Shown: positions 1 to 7,680, counted from the stretch's first letter. The stretch is DNA of 52,910 nucleotides from an uncultured Eisenbergiella sp. (GCA_947626995.1 CANQUI010000007.1:1-52910), one strand, 5' to 3'. The notes: generated by a model from the letters alone, not told the origin. A program made the numbers and translations.

Positions 1-312
1 TTTCATTCTTATAATCCGCCTTTCTGCGAAAGGCACCGATGGGGTTATGAAACCCGTTTCGAGCTTTCGCTTTCTTAAATTTCCTGATATAGTTTTTTTG
101 TAAGACTGACACACTACAGAACACGCGGAGGTGAGTGGCGGGGCTGTATAGCGGCGACCCCGCATTCTTATATGTTGTCGGTCATCCGTTAAGGCATCAA
201 TGAATGGCGCTATCAAAAGCCCGTAAACTTATCTCTTCCAAAGTCGACTCGATTTTGCCGGATGGCCAGTCACTGTCAGTTTTATACCTACAAATTATCA
301 GGAGGTGATTTT
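1..312. other. Non-coding region upstream of IS110 transposase; possible bridge-RNA region
   Basis: I see no convincing gene here. The stretch contains several stem-loops: GCCTTTC/GAAAGGC at 18-34, GGGTT/AACCC at about 42-54, and GCGGGG/CCCCGC at 138-163 with a 14-base loop. IS110-group elements are known to encode a structured bridge RNA in the non-coding left end next to the transposase, so this is the place to look for one. The left boundary of the element cannot be seen, since IS110 members often lack terminal inverted repeats. The RNA assignment is inference. Confidence 0.4.
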
Positions 313-1572
313 TTGTCTTTTAAAATCCTCAAAAACAACTGCTGTGGACTTGATGTCCACAAAACCTGGATCTTTGCCTGTATCGGCATTACCGATTCCC
401 ACAACCGTACAGAGTATAAGCAGGCCCGCTTTTCTTCCTTTACCAAAGGTCTGAATGAGCTGTGCGACTGGCTTGCCAAATACCACTGTACGGATGTCTG
501 TATGGAATCTACCGGCAAATACTGGATCCCCGTTTTCAACGTCCTGGAGAAACATAACCTCTGGGTTACTCTCTCCCACCCTAAATATACCAAGCCGCAA
601 AAAGGAAACAAGACCGACCGCAAAGACGCCAAATGGATCTGCGATCTGTATATGTGCGGCATGGTCAAACCCTCTTTTATCCCTCCCGCTGATATCCGGC
701 AGCTTCGGGATCTGGTAAGATACCGCTCCAAACTCACCAACATGATCACTGGCGAGAAGAACCGTGCCCATAACTGTCTTACCGTATCCAACCTTAAGCT
801 GGATGATGTCTTCTCGGATATCTTTGGAAAATCCTCCCGTTCCATCACGGAACACATTCTACAACATCCTGGGGAAACTTTTGACGTAACACCTTTTTTA
901 GACAGCCGGTGTAAAACTCCTGTCGAGGAAATTCAGGCTGCAGTTGACGGCTCCATCTCTCTTGAACAGGCTGTTAAACTCCGGCAATGTCTGAATCACA
1001 TTGATGAACTGGAACTCCACAAGAACGAAATAGAACGGGAAATCTTTCGTCTCAGTGATCCATACGAAGCTGCCCTGGCTCTTATCCGTACCGTGCCTGG
1101 TTTTGATAAGAATCCGCTTACTGCTATTCAGGTGCTCTCTGAGATCGGGGCGGATATGTCTGTCTTCCCCACAGCCAAAAACCTCGTCTCATGGGCAGGA
1201 TGCTGCCCCCGCAATGACCAAAGCAACTTCAAGATCAAATCCACTCGGATTTCCCGTGCTGGTTCTTATTTTAAACCAGTTCTGGTGCAGATTGCAAATG
1301 CTTTGATCAAATCGAAAAAACATCCTGAATTTACAGACCGTTACCGCCGCATAAAAGCACGACGTGGACACAAGAAAGCCATCATCGCCATCTGCCGTAT
1401 GCTCTTGACCGCTATCTGGCACATACTCACAGATTTAAAGCCGTATACACCGGAAGGCTTTCTTGAATCACGCCCTGTGAAGGAAGCAAAAGTACTGACG
1501 ACTTCGCAAGCGCTTAATCTGCTCAGGCTTCGTGGCTACACCATCAAAGATGATGTTGTTCCCATTACCTGA
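313..1572 (+). CDS. IS110-family transposase (DEDD recombinase)
   Basis: Transposase of an IS110-type insertion sequence, about 419 residues, the normal family length. The N-terminal RuvC-like DEDD domain shows the expected acidic positions: GLDVHK near residue 12, MESTGKYW (Glu) near 65 and TDRKDA (two Asp) near 100. The C-terminal Transposase_20 domain shows the helix-hairpin-helix-like stretch around IRTVPGF and then WAGCCPRND. An ATG lies at 262 in frame, but a perfect AGGAGGTG at 300-307 sits five bases before a TTG at 313, and homology begins just after it, so I take the TTG. The element looks intact. It ends next to the LanC-like operon, which it approaches tail to tail. Confidence 0.93.
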   Translation: MSFKILKNNCCGLDVHKTWIFACIGITDSHNRTEYKQARFSSFTKGLNELCDWLAKYHCTDVCMESTGKYWIPVFNVLEKHNLWVTLSHPKYTKPQKGNKTDRKDAKWICDLYMCGMVKPSFIPPADIRQLRDLVRYRSKLTNMITGEKNRAHNCLTVSNLKLDDVFSDIFGKSSRSITEHILQHPGETFDVTPFLDSRCKTPVEEIQAAVDGSISLEQAVKLRQCLNHIDELELHKNEIEREIFRLSDPYEAALALIRTVPGFDKNPLTAIQVLSEIGADMSVFPTAKNLVSWAGCCPRNDQSNFKIKSTRISRAGSYFKPVLVQIANALIKSKKHPEFTDRYRRIKARRGHKKAIIAICRMLLTAIWHILTDLKPYTPEGFLESRPVKEAKVLTTSQALNLLRLRGYTIKDDVVPIT

Positions 1573-1600
1573 TTAGGTGTCGTGTCTATATTGATTTTTT

Positions 1601-1619
1601 AGCCACCCCAGTGATGGCT
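1601..1619 (+). terminator. Weak hairpin after the transposase
   Basis: AGCCA and TGGCT flank a nine-base loop, followed by TGTTTG. The stem is short and the T-tract interrupted, so it could be part of the insertion-sequence right end rather than a true terminator. Confidence 0.25.
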
Positions 1620-1696
1620 TGTTTGTTATGCAATTCTAATTTTCTCTATCCGCTACCTTTCTGTTTCAAACTTATTTCTCCTTCCGATCATCCTGC

Positions 1697-3097
1697 TCAT
1701 TTTATAATAAGATTCGTAGGATAAGGATCATCAATATATCGGATAAAATGAATCTCCTTTTTCTTAAACTGATACATCTGCAGCAATGCCGCGGCAATAC
1801 CGGCGGAACCGGTTGCATAGCCAAAATCCGGCGCAACCTTTTCCGGTTTTATCCGTTCGTATGCAATCGGCCATACGCCGATGCGTCCGCCGATTTTTTC
1901 CTCCTGCTCCCCCACTAAAATCTCAGCCGCAATCTCGGCCACATCGGAGGCTTTTCTGCCAAAATCGGTTCCATGAAACACAATGCCGCAGTTGAGCAAA
2001 AATTGCAGTATGCCCGCAGTACCGCAGCATACGCATACGGAATTCCAATAACCCGCCGACATTTTTTCCGGCGCCCCCAAATGGCGCATACCATAAAATA
2101 AACCTTTTATATCATTTAAATACCGTTCTTCCTTCGTAATCTGATACAGCCCGTAAAACAGCCTGCTTGTTCCGGCCGGGCCGTGGCAGTTGGCAAGATA
2201 AAAAATCGGCTCTTCCCCGGGAACATCATGCCACGGAATCAGAAACCCCTCTCCCTGTTTTACTGCAATGGCTTTCAGATGGTTTGCCGCTTCGATCGCC
2301 GCCTGTTTATAGGTTTCTTTTTTAGAGTACCGATATGCCACCGTTAAGGCATATCCCGTTCCTGCCGTTCCCCCTTCAAAGTTTGGGATACGGTCAACAT
2401 CGCCATGCAGAGTGCTGTGCCAGGCATACCCGCCGCGGGGATCGGCAATCGCATTGGCCACAATGCGGTCGGCAACACGATCCGCAGCTTCTTTCACCTT
2501 GTCGTCCTGCAAAAAATCAGCGGCGTGATACAGATAAATCATCGTCCCGGCATCATGAAACATCGTGCAGTCCGCCCCCCAGGAAAGACCGTCCTGATCT
2601 TCTTTTGCATTTGCGAGGATAAAATCCGTAATCTCCCGAACAGCGTCTTTCTCCTTCTGTCTCTTTGTCAGACCGTAAACCGTGATCAATCCTTCTCCCG
2701 TACTGGCTGCGCCGGAATAATAATTGTATCTGATGCCCAAATCATCAAAAATTCCATATTCCTGCAGCATCGCGATCCCCGCTTCCCCTGCTTTTCTCCA
2801 ATTGACATCGATATAATCCGCAGCCCTATTGTTGATTTCGAGATATTCCTCCTCTTTTGTCAAATTGTAGAGTTCCATATAAAAGTATATCACGCCTGCC
2901 GATCCGGTATAAATCGCGCCATTGCCATCTTCTTTTCCCGGATGCGCCCAATAAATCCCGTCTTTTTCCTCAATGCGCAGCGATTCTAAATACGCGTGTG
3001 CCTTTTTGGCAATTTCAATATATTCTTCTATATTTTCCACCTTTTTACGATTATGTAAACCGCCAATGGAAAACGGATATTTTGGCTGGATTTTCAC
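1697..3097 (-). CDS. Stand-alone LanC-like protein with CCG zinc motif
   Basis: Lanthionine-synthetase-C-like protein, 466 residues, alpha/alpha-toroid fold. The toroid repeats are visible as Gly-rich turns: YTGSAG (63-68), YYSGAASTGEG, MFHDAG (179-184), FEGGTAG (240-246), NCHGPAG (303-309), CCGTAG (357-362) and YATGSAG (428-434). Family knowledge places zinc on the Cys of the CHG-type motif and on the Cys-His of the second motif; here these are Cys304 and Cys357-Cys358, so the His is replaced by Cys, as in ProcM-type LanM cyclases. There is no dehydratase domain and no Cys/Ser/Thr-rich precursor gene beside it. The start is GTG at 3097, behind AAGGAGA. It overlaps the stop of the CysK-like gene by one base (TAGTG), so the two are probably co-translated. 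It may act on a peptide encoded elsewhere, or add thiols to dehydroamino acids as eukaryotic LanCL proteins do. Confidence 0.85.
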   Translation of the reverse strand: MKIQPKYPFSIGGLHNRKKVENIEEYIEIAKKAHAYLESLRIEEKDGIYWAHPGKEDGNGAIYTGSAGVIYFYMELYNLTKEEEYLEINNRAADYIDVNWRKAGEAGIAMLQEYGIFDDLGIRYNYYSGAASTGEGLITVYGLTKRQKEKDAVREITDFILANAKEDQDGLSWGADCTMFHDAGTMIYLYHAADFLQDDKVKEAADRVADRIVANAIADPRGGYAWHSTLHGDVDRIPNFEGGTAGTGYALTVAYRYSKKETYKQAAIEAANHLKAIAVKQGEGFLIPWHDVPGEEPIFYLANCHGPAGTSRLFYGLYQITKEERYLNDIKGLFYGMRHLGAPEKMSAGYWNSVCVCCGTAGILQFLLNCGIVFHGTDFGRKASDVAEIAAEILVGEQEEKIGGRIGVWPIAYERIKPEKVAPDFGYATGSAGIAAALLQMYQFKKKEIHFIRYIDDPYPTNLIIK

Positions 3098-4098
3098 TAC
3101 ACTGTCTCCTTCCGGTTTTTATATTTCCGATCTGTCAACGGGGAAGAAAGATACTTTAATACATCGTCATACCCGAACATAACAAATGTTTTTCCCCTGT
3201 ATTCCGGTTTTTTGGCCAACTCCGCCGCCAGATACATCGCAGCTCCTGCCGTGATCCCCAGGAAAATGCCGTCTGTCTGCGCCACTTTATTTGACATTCT
3301 GTACGCATCTTCTTTATCCACCTTGATGACTCTGTCATAAGGCACTCTGTCCCTGCGAAGAATAATCTGAGGAAAACTATTCCTCGGCGTGAGGCTGATG
3401 CTGTGAACGCCCACCAAAGAATCAACGTCATCATCCGTCGGCTCAAAAGCAATGACTTCCAGATCGGGAAATTTCTCCCGCAGCGCTTCGCTTACGCCCG
3501 TGATGGATCCGCCGGAGCCGACTCCCGCAAGAAACACATCCACATGATCCACATCCGCAAGGATTTCCTGTCCGGTAGTACGGTACTGAATCTCACGGTT
3601 TGCTTCATTTGCGGACTGGACCGTGAGAAAATAACGAATCCCTTCTTCCTCGCTGCGTTTTTTGAATAACTCCACCAATGCCTGAGCGGAATCCCCGTCT
3701 TCCGGAAGGGAAGACATCACTTCCATCACGCCCTCGTCCTGCGTCATATCCCGCACAGTCGCTCCATAGGCTTCTAACAGTTTCACTCTCTCTTCCGTCG
3801 CCTGAACGACATAAGCAAGCATCCTGTAACCGCACTTTAAGGCAATGGCTGCCAAAGCAATCGCCGTATTGCCGCTGGAAAATTCCACAATGGTATCTCC
3901 CGGCTGAATATCCGTATCACGCTCTAATGCCTCAATCATTGCCATTGCAATGCGGTCCTTTAACGAGCCAAAAGGATTCAGGCTTTCCAGCTTTACTAAA
4001 ATATGAGCCTCTAAATTTTCCTGCTTTTCCAACCCGTCCAGTTCCAAAATCGGCGTGTGGCCGATCACTTCTTCAATGGAATGTTTAATACGATTCAT
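3097..4098 (-). CDS. Cysteine-synthase-like PLP enzyme (divergent)
   Basis: Fold-type II PLP enzyme of the cysteine synthase/cystathionine beta-synthase family, 333 residues. NPFGSLKDR at 41-49 carries the Schiff-base Lys47. The substrate loop, normally TSGNTG, reads SSGNTA at 74-79; the phosphate-binding loop is GVGSGGSITGV; TTGQEI and GITAGAA match the family's TTGPEI and GISSGAA. These changes set it apart from ordinary CysK/CysM, so the acceptor could be something other than sulfide. ATG at 4098 follows AAAGGAGA. It is the first gene of a two-gene unit with the LanC-like protein. A cysE gene lies 18 kb away, so O-acetylserine should be made in the cell. Substrate and product cannot be fixed from sequence. 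Confidence 0.85.
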   Translation of the reverse strand: MNRIKHSIEEVIGHTPILELDGLEKQENLEAHILVKLESLNPFGSLKDRIAMAMIEALERDTDIQPGDTIVEFSSGNTAIALAAIALKCGYRMLAYVVQATEERVKLLEAYGATVRDMTQDEGVMEVMSSLPEDGDSAQALVELFKKRSEEEGIRYFLTVQSANEANREIQYRTTGQEILADVDHVDVFLAGVGSGGSITGVSEALREKFPDLEVIAFEPTDDDVDSLVGVHSISLTPRNSFPQIILRRDRVPYDRVIKVDKEDAYRMSNKVAQTDGIFLGITAGAAMYLAAELAKKPEYRGKTFVMFGYDDVLKYLSSPLTDRKYKNRKETV

Positions 4099-4222
4099 TA
4101 TCCTTCTCCTTTTTCAAATTGATTGCTGCAAGGTCCCTGACCTCTTATACCGTACCAGTAAAAACAGTTTTTGCATAATTCCTTTTTCCTTTAGGCAGTT
4201 ATAGGTTTTTACAATACCGTAA
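4099..4222 (-). promoter_or_regulatory. Leader/promoter region of the CysK-LanC unit
   Basis: This AT-rich region must hold the promoter of the two-gene unit, but I see no good -35/-10 pair. A near-palindrome GTAAAAACAGTTTTTGC lies at 4158-4174, and the octamer ATACCGTA occurs twice, near 4147 and near 4215. These could be operator half-sites. Confidence 0.3.
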
Positions 4223-4262
4223 ATGGAAAAATCGAGGCTTCTAAAGAAGTCTCGATTTTTCC
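4223..4262 (-). terminator. Strong terminator hairpin downstream of hisA
   Basis: GGAAAAATCGAG(G)CTTC pairs with GAAG(T)CTCGATTTTTCC around a four-base loop, with one G-T pair. The A/T run lies in the stem, so it can act on both strands. It separates hisA from the CysK-LanC unit. Confidence 0.8.
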
Positions 4263-4312
4263 GACAATGTCTCATATGTTTTCAAAAAACCGCCAACGGG
4301 CGCTGCGGCCCC

Positions 4313-5092
4313 TTACGTCTCTGCCACGTACCGCGCCACATCCTCCAGCGCCAGCGGGCCGCCGTAGAGATCCAGCGCGCTTCCCACCGTGATATGGATC
4401 CGGTTCTTCCCCGCTTTTCGGATCTGATCAATGTCCGAAAAAGATCGGATCCCGCCCGCGTAGGTGATGGGAATCTGGTTCCAGCTGCCCAGAAGCTCGA
4501 TCAGGTCTTCTTCGATTCCGTTTTGTTTTCCTTCCACATCTACCCCATGGATCAAAAATTCATCGCAAAAAGATGCCAGCATCGTCAAAATATCCTCGGA
4601 AAGCGCCACCTTCGTATAGTTTTGCCATCTGTCGGTAACGATATAATAAAGGCCGTCTTTTTTGCGGCAGCTTAAATCCAGTACCAGACGTTTTCGTCCT
4701 ACCGCTTCCACCAGGCGATACAAATTTTCAAAAGAAATCGTTCCGTTTTGAAACACATAGGACGTCACGATGACATGGGAGGCGCCGGCGTCCAGATATT
4801 GCGCCGCGTTCTCCGCCGTAATGCCGCCGCCCACCTGCAGACCGCCCGGATAGGCAGACAGCGCGCAAAGGGCCTGGCGTTTTGTTTCCTCATAAAAGGG
4901 GCTGTCCTTATGGTTCAATAAAATAACATGCCCGTTTTTTAAATGATGATCCGCAAAACAACGGGCAAACCACGCCGCGTCCTGTCCCGCCACAAAATTT
5001 TCCAGCGCGGCATCGCCCTGATCCCGGACGCTTTCGCCCACCAGCTGCTTTACTTTCCCGTTATGGATATCAATACACGGCCGTAATTCCAT
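4313..5092 (-). CDS. hisA: HisA, eukaryotic (HIS6) type: ProFAR isomerase
   Basis: 1-(5-phosphoribosyl)-5-[(5-phosphoribosylamino)methylideneamino]imidazole-4-carboxamide isomerase, the fourth step of histidine synthesis. The 259-residue TIM barrel starts RPCIDIHNGKVKQ and contains PGGLQVGGGI, DAGASHVIVTS, RLVLDLSCRKK, FLIHGVDVEG, ITYAGGI and ITVGSALD. This set is the signature of the eukaryote-type HIS6 branch rather than of bacterial HisA, which is usually about 240 residues. No other his gene is nearby. The ATG has AAAGGAGAG upstream and a good promoter of its own. Confidence 0.88.
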   Translation of the reverse strand: MELRPCIDIHNGKVKQLVGESVRDQGDAALENFVAGQDAAWFARCFADHHLKNGHVILLNHKDSPFYEETKRQALCALSAYPGGLQVGGGITAENAAQYLDAGASHVIVTSYVFQNGTISFENLYRLVEAVGRKRLVLDLSCRKKDGLYYIVTDRWQNYTKVALSEDILTMLASFCDEFLIHGVDVEGKQNGIEEDLIELLGSWNQIPITYAGGIRSFSDIDQIRKAGKNRIHITVGSALDLYGGPLALEDVARYVAET

Positions 5093-5122
5093 GGTCTCTC
5101 CTTTTTGTTTCCTTTTCCATCC

Positions 5123-5151
5123 ATTTTACACAAAACAGGTATGTTATGCAA
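5123..5151 (-). promoter_or_regulatory. Promoter of hisA
   Basis: On the minus strand TTGCAT and TAAAAT are separated by 17 bases, about 30 bases before the hisA start. Confidence 0.55.
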
Positions 5152-5248
5152 TGAAAACCCGCATACTATGTCAGGAACTGTTTGAGCGCGGGCATTTGCT
5201 TGGACAGTTATCAATCAACGCCGCCAGGCGGCAGAAAGCGAGGAGAAT

Positions 5249-5785
5249 ATGAAAAAGCTTGGAAAGACTCTTTCTTTCTATCTTCTGCTCTGTATGATGG
5301 TGTTTGCTACGGGCTGCGGAAATACACAAAACGGCAACAGCCAAAATGACATGGCAGGCAACACTGCCACGCAGGATCAGGCGGATACCGGAAACCAGAG
5401 CGGGAATCCCAACGGCAACACCGTCGGAAATACCAACGGAAATACCGTCGGAAACACCAACGGAAATACCAACGGAAATACCGTTGGGAATACCGGAAAC
5501 AACAACGGCGACAACATGACGGGCGCTCCGGAAGCGGAGGACGGGGTCAACAACTCCATCATCGGGGACGAAGGGAATTCAAATAACCCTCTGAATAACT
5601 CCGTGACGGATCCTGCCGGAGACGCATCGGACGGCAACCGCACGAACAGCGACCTGACCGATGGGATCAGAAACGCTGCACAGGACGTGGGCGACGCAGT
5701 AGGAAACGCCATAGATGACGCGGGCAGCGCCGCGGACCACATCGCCGACGAAGTCGGAAACGGCGTGAAGGATATGGGGAAATAA
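5249..5785 (+). CDS. Small Asn/Gly-rich repeat lipoprotein
   Basis: A 178-residue secreted lipoprotein of unknown function. The signal peptide ends in the lipobox FATGC, giving Cys23 for lipidation. Next comes a very Asn/Gly/Thr-rich linker with repeats NGNTVGNT (about residues 53-82), then an acidic linker, and a C-terminal amphipathic stretch (DVGDAVGNAIDDAGSAADHI) reminiscent of small surface-stress proteins. There is no catalytic motif. ATG follows GAGGAGAA. It is monocistronic, transcribed alone between hisA and dapB, with a bidirectional terminator after it. A disordered cell-surface spacer is the most that can be said. Confidence 0.75.
   Translation: MKKLGKTLSFYLLLCMMVFATGCGNTQNGNSQNDMAGNTATQDQADTGNQSGNPNGNTVGNTNGNTVGNTNGNTNGNTVGNTGNNNGDNMTGAPEAEDGVNNSIIGDEGNSNNPLNNSVTDPAGDASDGNRTNSDLTDGIRNAAQDVGDAVGNAIDDAGSAADHIADEVGNGVKDMGK
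5405..5503 (+). repeat. 12/24-bp coding tandem repeat
   Basis: Imperfect 12-base units of the type GGAAATACCAAC and GGAAATACCGTC alternate here and encode NGNT/VGNT. Near-identity of adjacent units makes slippage, and so length variation, likely. Confidence 0.75.
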
Positions 5786-5796
5786 TCTCTCCCATA

Positions 5797-5842
5797 AAAA
5801 CAGGAGACCTTTCCGACAAAAGGAAAGATCTCCTGTTTTTTC
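5797..5842. terminator. Bidirectional terminator
   Basis: AACAGGAGACCTTTCC pairs with GGAAAGATCTCCTGTT, with one mismatch, and is flanked by A and T runs. It serves the lipoprotein gene on the plus strand and dapB on the minus strand. Confidence 0.9.
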
Positions 5843-5843
5843 G

Positions 5844-6611
5844 TTATTTGTTTTCGATGACATCCGCCATGCTGTAGCTTCCCGCAGGCTTTCCCGCCAA
5901 AAATTTCGCCGCCTGCAGCGCGCCCTTGCCAAACAGCGCCCTGGAATAGGCGGTATGGGAAAACGTAATGACCTCGTCGGCCCCCGCGAAAACCACATCG
6001 TGACAGCCCACAATGGTGCCGCCCCGCACTGCGGAAATGCCGATTTCCTTTTGCGGGCGTTTCTGCCGCCGGGTGCTCCTGTCATACACATATTCATACC
6101 GGTCGTTTTCCGGAAACGCCTGGTTCACGGCGTCCGCCAGCGCCACCGCTGTGCCGCTGGGGGCGTCCAGCTTCTGATTGTGGTGCTTTTCCACCACCTC
6201 AATATCAAATCCCGCCTCCGCCAAAATCGGCGCCGCTTCCTTTAAAAGCTTCATGAGCAGGTTGACGCCCAGGGACATATTGGCCGAACGCAGGATCGCC
6301 ACCTTCTTTGCCACCTCCTGCACATGGGCCGTCTGCCGGTCAGACAATCCCGTGGTGCACAGCACGCAGGGCAGCTTTTTGGAAACGCAGGCGTCCAGCA
6401 GCGCATCCACCGCCGTCGCGGATGCAAAATCCACCACCACGTCCGCATCCTCCCGGCAGTCTGCCAGACTGGCATAGACCGGGTATCCGTTTTGGGCCAA
6501 AGTGTTTACGTCCACCCCCGCTACAATTGCAATCTCGCCGTCCTGGGCCGCCAGCTGTGTGACCACCTGTCCCATCCGTCCGTTACAACCGTGCAAAATT
6601 ACTTTTACCAT
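5844..6611 (-). CDS. dapB: 4-hydroxy-tetrahydrodipicolinate reductase
   Basis: Reduces HTPA to tetrahydrodipicolinate with NAD(P)H in the diaminopimelate/lysine pathway, feeding peptidoglycan and lysine synthesis in the cytoplasm. The 255-residue length is normal. The Rossmann turn GCNGRMGQ is at the N-terminus. The catalytic stretch EKHHNQKLDAPSGTA is intact, followed by VRGGTIVGCHDV. ATG is preceded by GAGGGAGA. It lies 82 bases downstream of dapA, and the two most likely form one unit from the dapA promoter, with a hairpin between them. Confidence 0.96.
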   Translation of the reverse strand: MVKVILHGCNGRMGQVVTQLAAQDGEIAIVAGVDVNTLAQNGYPVYASLADCREDADVVVDFASATAVDALLDACVSKKLPCVLCTTGLSDRQTAHVQEVAKKVAILRSANMSLGVNLLMKLLKEAAPILAEAGFDIEVVEKHHNQKLDAPSGTAVALADAVNQAFPENDRYEYVYDRSTRRQKRPQKEIGISAVRGGTIVGCHDVVFAGADEVITFSHTAYSRALFGKGALQAAKFLAGKPAGSYSMADVIENK

Positions 6612-6659
6612 TTTTTCTCCCTCTTTCCGTCCGCTGATTCAAATGCCTGATGGAAAGCA

Positions 6660-6679
6660 GGCCGGGATCTCTCCCGGCC
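6660..6679 (-). other. Intercistronic hairpin between dapA and dapB
   Basis: GGCCGGGA and TCCCGGCC form a perfect 8-bp stem with a four-base loop, without a T-run. It may be an RNA-processing or stability element, or cause partial termination between the two genes. Confidence 0.4.
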
Positions 6680-6693
6680 CGCCTGATCTTTTC

Positions 6694-7578
6694 TTACAGC
6701 AATCCGTACGCTTTCATTTCCTTTTCCAGTACCGCCGCATGCGCCGGTTCCATCTCGGTCAGCGGCATCCGCAAGGTACCGCCGCACATTCCCATCCGTT
6801 CCAGCGCCTTCTTGACCGGGATCGGATTGACCTCGCTAAAGAGCGCGTCCACCAGAGGAATCGCCGCCAGCTGCTTTTGGCAGCTTGCCGCCGCGTCTCC
6901 CTCGAAAAAGGCGCTGCAGATCTCATGCGTCTGTTTGGGGGCAATATTGGAAAGGACCGAAATGACGCCGCTGCCTCCCAGAGAAAGGATCGGCGTAATA
7001 ATGGCGTCCTCGCCGGAATACAGATCCAGGCAGCCTCCCGCCAGGTGCATCAGATGCGCGGTCTGGCTGATATTGCCGGTGGCGTCCTTGACGCCCACAA
7101 TGTTTTCCACATCCCAGCAAAGGCGCACAATGGTCTCCGGCGCCAGCGTCACGCCCGTCCGTCCCGGGATATTATACAGGATAATCGGAAGCTTCACCGC
7201 ATCCGCAATCGTCTTGAAATGCTGATACAGACCGTTCTGCGTCCCCTTATTGTAATAAGGCGTCACAAGCAGCAGTCCGTCCACTCCCAGCTTCTCCGCC
7301 TCGCGGGAAAGATAGATGGCCGTCTGGGTAGAGTTGGAACCGGTCCCCGCCACCACAGGAATCCTGTGGGCGACCTTTTCCACGCAATACTGAATCACGG
7401 CCAGATGCTCCTCATGGGATAAGGTGGAGGACTCCCCGGTGGTTCCGCATACGATAATCGCATCCGTCTGATTGGCAATCTGAAACTCAATCAGCTTTCC
7501 GAAGCTCTCATAATCTACCGATCCGTCCTTCTGAAAGGGAGTGACGATCGCCACCCCGGCGCCCTTAAAAATTGCCAT
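6694..7578 (-). CDS. dapA: 4-hydroxy-tetrahydrodipicolinate synthase
   Basis: Condenses pyruvate with aspartate semialdehyde, the committed step to lysine/diaminopimelate. The 294-residue TIM barrel shows GTTGESSTL (Thr-Thr of the proton relay), PYYNKGTQNGLYQHF (catalytic Tyr), YNIPGRTGV, and the Schiff-base Lys in VGVKDATGN. The reading frame opens 27 bases earlier, but GAGGAGGTAA directly precedes the ATG at 7578, and homology starts with AIFKGAGVAIVTPF, so I use that start. It is followed by dapB and has a consensus-like promoter upstream. Confidence 0.96.
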   Translation of the reverse strand: MAIFKGAGVAIVTPFQKDGSVDYESFGKLIEFQIANQTDAIIVCGTTGESSTLSHEEHLAVIQYCVEKVAHRIPVVAGTGSNSTQTAIYLSREAEKLGVDGLLLVTPYYNKGTQNGLYQHFKTIADAVKLPIILYNIPGRTGVTLAPETIVRLCWDVENIVGVKDATGNISQTAHLMHLAGGCLDLYSGEDAIITPILSLGGSGVISVLSNIAPKQTHEICSAFFEGDAAASCQKQLAAIPLVDALFSEVNPIPVKKALERMGMCGGTLRMPLTEMEPAHAAVLEKEMKAYGLL

Positions 7579-7634
7579 ATTTACCTCCTCGTCGCTGCCT
7601 GTCACAGCTGCCTTGTCGTTTCCTAATCAAAAAC

Positions 7635-7663
7635 ATCATATCACCACACAGGAACGCTGTCAA
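7635..7663 (-). promoter_or_regulatory. Promoter of dapA-dapB
   Basis: TTGACA and TATGAT on the minus strand, 17 bases apart and about 57 bases before the dapA ATG. This is a near-consensus vegetative promoter. Confidence 0.75.
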
Positions 7664-7680
7664 CGCGGATTTCCCTATAT

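Noticed and set aside
1697-4300. Complete lanthipeptide cluster
   Set aside because: There is no LanB/LanM dehydratase, no precursor gene with Ser/Thr/Cys-rich core and no exporter in the window.
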